A stretch of 64,000 bases of DNA from Pseudoselenomonas ruminantium (GTDB lineage Bacteria; Bacillota; Negativicutes; Selenomonadales; Selenomonadaceae): the NCBI GenBank assembly GCA_902780915.1, contig CACZHK010000012.1, positions 1 to 64,000 of the forward strand, given 5' to 3'. The notes below the pieces were generated by a model that searched no databases, had not been told where the DNA came from, and worked only from the letters and a program-made list of their open reading frames with translations. Below are positions 43,890 to 50,810 of this stretch, one piece after another (positions within the stretch are counted from its first letter, which is position 1; the number at the start of each line of letters is the position of its first letter). Both the position numbers and the translations under genes were made by a program.

Positions 43890-44267
43890 ATGTATACGCT
43901 GAAAGTAGATGGGGCTTTTGAAGCCGCCCACCGGGTGGCAGGCTATCCGGGCAAGTGTGACAGACTTCACGGCCATAACTGGGTGGTGGAAGCCGAGGTA
44001 AAGGGCAAGGAACTTGACGAATTAGGCATGCTGGTTGACTTCAAGGCCATCAAAAAGGCACTGAAAAATACGCTGGAGCGTTTCGACCATCGCTTCCTGA
44101 ATGAGCTGGAGCCTTTCAAAGGGGGCATGAATCCCACGGCAGAGAACCTGTCCCGCATCATCTATGAGGAGCTTGAGGGGAATGAAGTATTCCAGCGTGA
44201 CAGCTATTTGTCTGCCGTCACCGTCTTTGAATCGCCCAAATCTAGTGTCACCTATACGAAGGACTAA
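43890..44267 (+). CDS. queD: 6-carboxytetrahydropterin synthase QueD
   Basis: A 125-residue enzyme of the T-fold family. Zinc ligands lie in FEAAHRV and LHGHNWVVEAE. DFKAIKKALKN and ERFDHRFLNEL carry the active-site region and PTAENLSR the pterin-anchoring one. It converts dihydroneopterin triphosphate on the way to 7-deazaguanine (queuosine). ATG 43890 is chosen, seven bases after GGGAGG; ATG 43884 is too close. queE follows three bases after the stop. Confidence 0.93.
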   Translation: MYTLKVDGAFEAAHRVAGYPGKCDRLHGHNWVVEAEVKGKELDELGMLVDFKAIKKALKNTLERFDHRFLNELEPFKGGMNPTAENLSRIIYEELEGNEVFQRDSYLSAVTVFESPKSSVTYTKD

Positions 44268-44270
44268 GCC

Positions 44271-45002
44271 ATGAAAGAGAATTTGATTGAGATTTTTTCC
44301 TCCATACAGGGGGAAGGCAAATACGTGGGCTGCCGTCAGGTGTTTGTACGCTTCGAGGGCTGCAATCTGGACTGCCGCTACTGCGACACGAAAAACACGC
44401 CAGGCAGCCATACTACCTGCGATATAGAAACCTATGCTGGTAGCCGTGAATTTGCCAAGCTGCCCAATCCCCGCTCTGCCAGCCAGGTGTCCATGGAAAT
44501 CAACCGCCTCTGCAACGAGGTGCCGCATCAGGCGGTGAGCTTCACTGGGGGAGAGCCACTGCTGCATGCCGATTTTATCAGGGAACTTGCCAAGGAGCTG
44601 GAGGTGCCACTCTTCCTTGAAACAAATGGCACCCTATACAAGCAACTGGCAAGTATTATAGATGCCGTTGATATTATCAGCATGGACATCAAGCTGCCCA
44701 GCATCGTAAGCCAGCCCCAGTGGGAAGCTCACAGGCACTTCATAGAGGTGGCAAAAGCCAAAGACCTCTATATCAAGCTGGTAGTAGCAGAGGAAACCAC
44801 GGAGCAGGAATTCCGCCAGGCCATAGACTTAGTAGCAGAAACAGCCCCCGAAACACTTTTCATCATCCAGCCCGTGACCCCTTACGGCGGCGTCAAAGCC
44901 GCCAGCCCGGAAAAAATCCTCATGTGCCAGAACTATGCCCTAACAAAACTGAAGGATGTGAGGGTTATACCCCAGACACATAAGTTCATCGGGCAAATTT
45001 GA
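44271..45002 (+). CDS. queE: 7-carboxy-7-deazaguanine synthase QueE
   Basis: A 243-residue radical SAM enzyme that contracts the pterin ring. IFSSIQGEGKYVG opens the protein, the cluster cysteines are in EGCNLDCRYCDTKNTP (CxxxCxxC), and SFTGGEPLLH follows. Partner of queD in preQ0 synthesis; queC and queF are not in the window. A long palindrome lies just downstream. Confidence 0.94.
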   Translation: MKENLIEIFSSIQGEGKYVGCRQVFVRFEGCNLDCRYCDTKNTPGSHTTCDIETYAGSREFAKLPNPRSASQVSMEINRLCNEVPHQAVSFTGGEPLLHADFIRELAKELEVPLFLETNGTLYKQLASIIDAVDIISMDIKLPSIVSQPQWEAHRHFIEVAKAKDLYIKLVVAEETTEQEFRQAIDLVAETAPETLFIIQPVTPYGGVKAASPEKILMCQNYALTKLKDVRVIPQTHKFIGQI

Positions 45003-45003
45003 T

Positions 45004-45057
45004 TATCTGACATAGCAAGGCCCCCGCCAGTTGGCGGGGGCCTTGCTATGTCAGATA
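45004..45057. repeat. Very long perfect palindrome between queE and treR
   Basis: A 26-bp perfect inverted repeat (45004-45029 with 45032-45057) and a two-base loop, with a GGCCCCCGCCA core. It sits between converging genes and includes the treR stop codon. Neither arm is followed by a run of T, so it differs from the other terminators here. It may still stop transcription by its stability, or be an intergenic repeat unit. Confidence 0.8.
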
Positions 45058-45779
45058 TGCTTTTTCCTGTTGGCTGTATCCTTGAAACAGAAGTAGTCCG
45101 GCTGGTGGCGTGATTGGGTGTACTCGAATTGCATGCCGTCGGCATTGTAAGTCTGGCCTGAAATCACGGCCAGGCAGTTATAGTCGCCCAGGGACAGGAA
45201 GACTTCATCTTCCCTGGTGGCGCGCTCCACAGTCATGCGGCGGCGACTGGTGGTGATGGTCATGCCCAGGGTGTTTTCGATGTATTCGTAGATGGAGTCC
45301 GTGGCGATGGCCTTGGTGAGGCCGGGCACCAGATCTTTGCGGAAGTAGTTGATGTCGAGAATCAGGGCCTTGCCGTCCAGACAGCGTATGCGACGGATAT
45401 GATAGAGCAGGGTTCCTTCGGGAAAGCCTGTTTTTTGGGCAAGGACTTTGTCTGCGGTGACTTCTTCGAAGCAGATGACGATGGTGGAGGCCTTCATCTG
45501 GTTGCGGTCAGCAGACTCCTTGAAGGACTCGATGCCGCCAATGGTGAATTCGTTCTGGAGGACGGGTTGGTAGATGACGCGGACGCCGCGCCCCTGCATG
45601 GCCTGCACATAGCCGATTGCCGCCAGGCCGCTTAGGGCCCGCCTGATGGTGTTGCGGGAACATTCGTAGGTTTGGGTCAGCTGGTTCTCGGAGGGCAGCT
45701 GGCTCTGGAAGGCATATTCGCCGGCTTCGATGCGCTGTTTGAGGTCATGGTAAATGGAGTCAAATTTTGCTTTGGGCAT
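45051..45779 (-). CDS. treR: GntR/HutC-family regulator, probable trehalose operon repressor TreR
   Basis: A 242-residue protein. The N-terminal winged helix (SIYHDLKQRIEAGEY, LPSENQLTQTYECSRNTIRRALS) is followed by a UTRA effector domain (EFTIGGIESFKES to the end). TreR of Firmicutes senses trehalose-6-phosphate and represses treBC. It is transcribed divergently from the treB and treC remnants, with two matching palindromic operators in between. The gene appears intact although its targets are broken. Confidence 0.85.
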   Translation of the reverse strand: MPKAKFDSIYHDLKQRIEAGEYAFQSQLPSENQLTQTYECSRNTIRRALSGLAAIGYVQAMQGRGVRVIYQPVLQNEFTIGGIESFKESADRNQMKASTIVICFEEVTADKVLAQKTGFPEGTLLYHIRRIRCLDGKALILDINYFRKDLVPGLTKAIATDSIYEYIENTLGMTITTSRRRMTVERATREDEVFLSLGDYNCLAVISGQTYNADGMQFEYTQSRHQPDYFCFKDTANRKKHI

Positions 45780-45811
45780 ATGCTCTCACTCCTTGTCTTT
45801 CTTATTGTACT

Positions 45812-45847
45812 ATTATACTCCATCAGCTTTGTTTTTGCCAAAGGCAA
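45812..45847 (-). promoter_or_regulatory. treR promoter with palindromic -35 region
   Basis: On the minus strand TTGCC-TTT-GGCAA is followed by 17 bases and TATAAT, the same layout as before psd and tsaE. Confidence 0.6.
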
Positions 45848-45892
45848 AATATTACGACTTTATTTTCAAATAAGAAAAGATGAAATTTCTGC

Positions 45893-45945
45893 TTGACTTG
45901 TTTGAACAAATATTTTATTATATGCTCATAAGGTTGTTCAAACAA
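45893..45945 (+). promoter_or_regulatory. treBC promoter with two TreR-type operators
   Basis: TTGACT (45893-45898) and TATTAT (45916-45921) are 17 bases apart. TTGTTTGAACAA (45898-45909) overlaps the -35, and TTGTTCAAACAA (45934-45945) lies just after the -10. The two are reverse complements, each near-palindromic, as expected for a dimeric repressor blocking polymerase from both sides. Confidence 0.75.
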
Positions 45946-45965
45946 GTTTAGAGAGGAGCAAGATC

Positions 45966-46240
45966 ATGGGTCAGTACAAAGAGGACTCCAAGGAACTGCT
46001 GCATCTCGTGGGTGGCAAGGAAAATCTCTCCATCCAGCCCCAGTATATGCCCAGCTTTGCCTTGAGCATGCTGGTGGCCATCGTGGTTCCCTTTGTACTC
46101 ACCACCATTATCGGCAAGAAGAAGGGAGTGGGGAAGGCTGCTTTGGCAACAGAGGAGGGTATAAGAACGGCGTGGAGAGCTTCAATTTCCGCACAGGCGT
46201 GGCAGGCAAGGCGGGGGAAACCGTGATTGCTTCTTATTGA
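45966..46240 (+). pseudogene. treB: treB remnant (trehalose PTS EIIBC), extensively deleted
   Basis: The frame starts as a normal EIIB (YKEDSKELLHLVGGKEN) but after about 21 residues jumps to the end of the EIIC membrane domain (SIQPQYMPSFALSMLVAIVV, FVLTTIIGKKKG). The EIIB phosphorylation Cys and nearly all of EIIC, several hundred residues, are missing. After KKKG the annotated frame becomes nonsense. In another frame the DNA reads NGVESFNFRTGVAGKAGETV before a stop at 46238, possibly the tail of a fused EIIA domain. No transport function can remain. Confidence 0.85.
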
Positions 46241-46273
46241 GCAGGCAGGATTCAGCAGGAAGAGGTGTATCGC

Positions 46274-47080
46274 ATGGCAGATTTTCATGACAAGGTGGTT
46301 TACCAGATTTATCCTAAATCCCTCAAAGAACTCTTTGCCAAGTGGCAGGAGGGCATGCAGGCAGGGCAGGGGTGGAACGCCACCTTCTGGTGCAACCACG
46401 ACCAGCCCAGGGCTGTCTCCCGCTTTGGGGATGAGGGGATTTGGTGGAAAAAGAGTGCCAAGATGCTGGGAGCCTGCATCCATCTCATGCGAGGCACTCC
46501 CTATATCTATCAGGGAGAGGAAATCGGCATGACCAATGCCGGCTATGCTTCCATCGACCAGTATCGGGACGTGGAGAGCTTGAACTATTATGATATTCTC
46601 TGCCGGGAGGGCAAGATTTCCGCCGAGGCACTGGCCATCCTAGCTGCACGTTCCCGTGACAATGGCCGCACTCCCATGCAGTGGTCGGCAGAAGCATATG
46701 CCGGGTTCTCCAGCCACGAGCCCTGGCTCCTGCCCCCGGACAATTATAAAAAAATCAATGTGGAAGCAGCCAGACAGGACAAAGATTCCATCTTCGCCTT
46801 CTATCAGCAGCTCATCCGCTTGCGCCATGAGCGAAAAATCATTGCCGAGGGGAAGATTTCCTTCCTGGAGAGGGAAGACGAGGATGTGATTGCCTATGAG
46901 CGAATTCTAGGCGCTGAGAGACTGGTGGTCTTATGCAACTTCCGCGGGCAGGAAGTGTCCCTCAGGGAAAAGTCGTTGCAGGATTATCAGGCAGAAGGGC
47001 TGCACAGGGTGCTGGGCAATTATGAAGATGTGGGATATGCTCTGCGTCCCTTTGAGGCCGTTGTACTGACCAATGAATGA
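46274..47080 (+). pseudogene. treC: treC remnant (trehalose-6-phosphate hydrolase), large in-frame deletion
   Basis: The 268-residue frame begins MADFHDKVVYQIYPKS, the usual GH13 TreC start, and then continues directly with LKELFAKWQEGMQAG, which belongs near residue 325 of the about 550-residue family. Roughly 300 residues of the (beta/alpha)8 barrel are gone, including the nucleophile Asp and acid/base Glu. The surviving part has WCNHDQPRAVSRFG (the third catalytic Asp), GTPYIYQGEEIGMTN and the C-terminal beta domain. The reading frame is kept, so a stable fragment could be made, but it cannot hydrolyse trehalose-6-phosphate. GH13 fold and neighbours support the TreC identity. Confidence 0.87.
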
Positions 47081-47314
47081 CTTCTTGCTATCAATAATGT
47101 GCCTGCGGCTTGCGCTCACTAAGTGTTCATAGTAATATATCAATGTGACATTTTTTACATGGAAAACATGGAATTTGCAGACGAAATAGTGTACTATAGG
47201 CTTATGCGTTACAAGAGAAATCACAGAGGTGCATGAAGTTATGTGATTTGTTCTCAATACTTGTAAGTCTGATAGCTTGATTTTGGGTTCGTACATGTGA
47301 AAGAGGCGATTGAT

Positions 47315-48811
47315 TTGAAGTATAGCAGCACCAGGGGCAAGGCAGAAAATTGTGATTCCGCAGAAGCTATCATCAAGGGGCTGGCGGCAGACGGGGGGCT
47401 TTTTGTGCCCGAAGAATTTCCGCAGGTTTCCTTGCAGGATGTTGAGGCCATGGTGCCGCTCAGCTATGAAGAACGGGCTGTGAAAATTCTTTCACTGTTC
47501 CTGACGGATTATACTGAGGAGGAATTGGCGGGCTGTGTGAGTCGTGCCTATGGCTCCGGCAAGTTTGATACAAAGAGGCGTGCTCCTGTTAATTCCATGG
47601 GGGATTTCCATGTGCTGGAGCTATGGCACGGCCCTACCAGCGCATTCAAAGATATGGCGCTGCAGCTCTTGCCCCAGCTTTTGAGCACGGCTTTGCCCAA
47701 GTGCGGTGTTAAGGAACAAGTGCTGATTCTGGTGGCTACTTCAGGTGACACGGGCAAGGCAGCATTGGAAGGCTTTGCCGATGTTGACCAGACCAAGATC
47801 ATGGTTTTCTATCCTCAGGACGGTGTCAGTCGCATTCAGCAGTTGCAGATGCTCACCCAGCAGGGGAGCAATGTGCGGGTTGTGGCTGTCAGAGGAAACT
47901 TTGACGATGCCCAGAGCGGGGTCAAGTCCATTTTCGGCGACAAAGACTTTGCCAAAGAGCTGTTCGATGAAGGTGTGCGTCTGTCCTCTGCTAACTCCAT
48001 CAACTGGGGACGGTTGGTACCCCAGATTGTCTACTACTTCAGCGCTTATGCTGACCTGTTGGCTGCAGGCACCATCAAGACAGGGGAGAAAATCGACTTC
48101 ACAGTGCCCACGGGCAATTTCGGCGACATTCTGGCAGCTTACTACGCCAAGCGCATGGGCCTGCCTGTACACAAACTGGTTTGTGCCTCTAATGCCAACA
48201 ATGTGCTGACAGAATTCCTGCGTACGGGCATCTATGACAGGAAGCGTGAATTCTTCAAAACAATCACGCCGTCCATGGACATTCTCATCTCCAGCAATTT
48301 GGAGCGTCTGCTTTACCATGTGACGGAAAGTGCCGAGAAGGTGGCAGGCTGGATGAATGATCTGAGCGAAACCGGCAGTTATGAGGTGGATAAAGAGACT
48401 CTGAATACCATTAAGCAGCTTTTCTGGGCAGACTGGGCCAGTGATACGAGCACCAAAGCAGAGATCGACGCTGTTTATCGGAAGCACAATTACGTCATGG
48501 ATACCCATACAGCCGTGGCTGCCAAGGTGGCGGACAAATATGCCGAGGCTCATGCGGATGACGAATGCCCCATGGTGATAGTGTCAACTGCGAGCCCCTA
48601 TAAATTCAATGGCAGCGTGTTGGAGGCGCTTGGGGCAGATATCGAGGGAATGGACGAGTTCCAGCTCCTTGACAAACTCCACGAGCTGAGTGGCCAAGAT
48701 ATTCCTAAGGGCCTGGCAAAGCTCCGTAAGGCTGAAGTGCTGCACAATGGTAGTTGCGAGGCTAGGGAAATGAAGCATACAGTTATGGAGTTTGCATCGG
48801 ATAATAGATAA
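47315..48811 (+). CDS. thrC: Threonine synthase
   Basis: A 498-residue PLP enzyme converting O-phosphohomoserine to threonine. YSSTRGKAENCDSAEAIIKG opens the protein. The PLP lysine is in LWHGPTSAFKDMALQLL, with ATSGDTGKAALEG and VPTGNFGDILAAYYAKRMG further on. TTG 47315 is chosen, eight bases after AAGAGG (47301-47306); GTG 47297 has no comparable site. The 220-base gap upstream shows no T-box or Thr-rich leader, only a weak AATCAC/GTGATT repeat. Confidence 0.93.
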   Translation: MKYSSTRGKAENCDSAEAIIKGLAADGGLFVPEEFPQVSLQDVEAMVPLSYEERAVKILSLFLTDYTEEELAGCVSRAYGSGKFDTKRRAPVNSMGDFHVLELWHGPTSAFKDMALQLLPQLLSTALPKCGVKEQVLILVATSGDTGKAALEGFADVDQTKIMVFYPQDGVSRIQQLQMLTQQGSNVRVVAVRGNFDDAQSGVKSIFGDKDFAKELFDEGVRLSSANSINWGRLVPQIVYYFSAYADLLAAGTIKTGEKIDFTVPTGNFGDILAAYYAKRMGLPVHKLVCASNANNVLTEFLRTGIYDRKREFFKTITPSMDILISSNLERLLYHVTESAEKVAGWMNDLSETGSYEVDKETLNTIKQLFWADWASDTSTKAEIDAVYRKHNYVMDTHTAVAAKVADKYAEAHADDECPMVIVSTASPYKFNGSVLEALGADIEGMDEFQLLDKLHELSGQDIPKGLAKLRKAEVLHNGSCEAREMKHTVMEFASDNR

Positions 48812-48837
48812 CTCAAACATCAGAAAATGGCATTGTG

Positions 48838-48871
48838 AATAAAACCGTCTGAGCAGTCAGGCGGTTTTATT
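48838..48871 (+). terminator. Terminator after thrC
   Basis: AATAAAACCGTCTGA pairs with TCAGGCGGTTTTATT across a GCAG loop (15 bp, one G-T pair), followed by ATTTT. Confidence 0.85.
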
Positions 48872-48984
48872 ATTTTACTGTGGCAGGAAAAGACCCTCAT
48901 CTTGCAGAATAGGAAAAAAGGTAATGTATGCTGCAAATCGTGAAATGTTCATATCTGCCTGCAAGACAGAAAGGAAGAACAAGA

Positions 48985-50625
48985 ATGGGCATCAAGCAAA
49001 AGTTTATAATGCTGGCTGGTGTGGTGGGCATTGTGCTGGCTATAGTATCTGCGCTGGGTTATTATACTGCCTATTCGAGTTTGGAGGATAGTTTGGAGCA
49101 TGAAATTGCGGCTACGGTAGAAGCCAGGGGGGCAGAACTGGAGGGCTGGCTGCAGGAAAAAGCCAAGACCGTGACCTCTGAGGCAGATTTGATGACAGAA
49201 TTGTCTGGTGTGCCCCTATCCACGGGTGATATGCATCACCTGCTGAGCCTGGCGGCCACAGACAAAGATGTGCAGGAAATGACCCGTGGCGATGAGAACA
49301 AGATGTTCCTGCCTTACTACAGCCCGGACGAGACGGGCAAGACCGATCCCACCAAGCGTCCTTGGTACGTGCAGGCCAGGGAGGCGGGCAGGACCGTATA
49401 CACTGAGGTATACCAGAGCAAGAGCACTGGCGATTTGGTGGTTTCTGCTGTGGCTCCTTTCTATGATAAGGAAAAGAAATTCATCGGTGCCATCTGCGGT
49501 GATATAACCTTGAGCGTGCTGGAAAAGCAGGTGCAGAAAATCAAGTACCGTGAGGAAGGCAGGGGCTATATTATTGAGCGTACCGGCAAGTTGCTGGCTA
49601 CTGCAGGCAAGGAGCAGATTATGTCTGAGGCCAGCGAGATACCAGGCATAGGCACTCATCTGGATGAGATGTACAGCCAGAATACAGGTTTTTTCTCCTT
49701 TGAAAACGAGGAGGGAGAGCAGGTCTTTACATATACCACAGTGCCCAGCACAGGTTGGATTGTGGGCATGGCAGTGCCATATGACTATGTCTTTGCAGCC
49801 TTCCACAGGCTGCGACTTATGTATGCCGCTCTGACCCTCGTGGGGCTTGCCATGGTGGTGATATTCTGCCGCAGTTTTTCCCTGCACATTACCAGGCCCA
49901 TTCTTGCCTTGGAAGATTCGGCTACATCTATGGCGGACGGCAATCTGATGGTGCCTGATGTGCCTGTTGATTCTGGCGATGAAATAGGCTCTCTGACCAA
50001 TTCCTTCAACCAGATGAAGAAGCAGCTGCACGATCTCATCAGTCATATGGCTGCTACTTCCTGGCATGTATATGAGTCTTCCGAAGAACTTACGGCCAAT
50101 GCCCAACAGTCTGCTGATGCCTCCATAGATGTGGCGGAGACTGTGGCAGAAGTGGCCTCAGACATGGATCGGCAGCTCAGTGATATTGACGGTGTCAAGC
50201 AGAGTGTGGATGCGGTCTTCATAGGCATTGCCGATATGACTAAACAGGTTGAAGTCACTGTGGCAGCGGCAGATAATGTGGCCTTGGCTTTCTTGGAAGA
50301 GGGGGCAATGATGAAGGCCAACGTGGACAAGTTGGGAAAAATAGATGCCCGGTTCCAGGAGTTCATGTCTGCTGTTGAGGTCATAAAAGAATCGGCTTCG
50401 GCCATACGTCAAACCATGGAGGGCATTGCCGAAGACACAGCCCATGTGGTGGAGACCATGGACGATATTGATACTGTGAGCCGCAAGACCTCTGTCAGCA
50501 CCAGGACTATTTCGGCGGCCACGCAGGAGCAGTCTGCTGCCAATGAAGAGATTGCAGCCTCCTCACAGTTCTTGGCCAAGCTGGCCTCGGATATGCAGGA
50601 GGAGATTCATAAGTTCAAGCTGTGA
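48985..50625 (+). CDS. dCache chemoreceptor (MCP) lacking the signalling hairpin tip
   Basis: A 546-residue protein: membrane segment (about 7-29), dCache sensor (SPDETGKTDPTKRPWYVQAR, AVAPFYDKEKKFIGAICGDI), second membrane segment (about 268-288), HAMP (RPILALEDSATSMADGN) and a coiled-coil cytoplasmic part ending in TISAATQEQSAANEEIAASS. The universally conserved tip, which contains NLLALNAAIEAARAGE and GRGFAVVA-like sequence and binds CheW and CheA, is absent. The N-helix (up to about KANVDKLGKID) joins directly to C-helix sequence. About 110 residues appear to be lost in frame. Without the tip it should not form normal signalling arrays. ATG 48985 follows AAAGGAAG; the longer upstream frame has no such support. 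Confidence 0.83.
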   Translation: MGIKQKFIMLAGVVGIVLAIVSALGYYTAYSSLEDSLEHEIAATVEARGAELEGWLQEKAKTVTSEADLMTELSGVPLSTGDMHHLLSLAATDKDVQEMTRGDENKMFLPYYSPDETGKTDPTKRPWYVQAREAGRTVYTEVYQSKSTGDLVVSAVAPFYDKEKKFIGAICGDITLSVLEKQVQKIKYREEGRGYIIERTGKLLATAGKEQIMSEASEIPGIGTHLDEMYSQNTGFFSFENEEGEQVFTYTTVPSTGWIVGMAVPYDYVFAAFHRLRLMYAALTLVGLAMVVIFCRSFSLHITRPILALEDSATSMADGNLMVPDVPVDSGDEIGSLTNSFNQMKKQLHDLISHMAATSWHVYESSEELTANAQQSADASIDVAETVAEVASDMDRQLSDIDGVKQSVDAVFIGIADMTKQVEVTVAAADNVALAFLEEGAMMKANVDKLGKIDARFQEFMSAVEVIKESASAIRQTMEGIAEDTAHVVETMDDIDTVSRKTSVSTRTISAATQEQSAANEEIAASSQFLAKLASDMQEEIHKFKL

Positions 50626-50640
50626 GGTATTGAGAATCGG

Positions 50641-50665
50641 AGCCGGGAAATTTGCCCGGCTTTTT
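50641..50665 (+). terminator. Terminator after the chemoreceptor gene
   Basis: AGCCGGG (50641-50647) and CCCGGCT (50655-50661), followed by a T-run. Confidence 0.8.
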
Positions 50666-50761
50666 CCTTAGAGAAAAGTCCTTAGTACTGTGACTGAGCG
50701 AAATGCCTTGTCTAAACATCAATATCGTCTTTACGGGAAGGTTTCGAGTTTTTGTAGGATA

Positions 50762-50770
50762 TGCTATAAT
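50762..50770 (+). promoter_or_regulatory. Extended -10 promoter of the M16C peptidase gene
   Basis: TGC-TATAAT (50762-50770), an extended -10, 40 bases before the start codon. The -35 is poor. Confidence 0.5.
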
Positions 50771-50810
50771 GTTCAGTGTTATTGAATTATTTTGCAGGGA
50801 GGTCATTGCT

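Noticed and set aside
47234-47281. Short frame before thrC as a leader peptide
   Set aside because: It has no Thr or Ile codon run, no clear ribosome-binding site and no following terminator.
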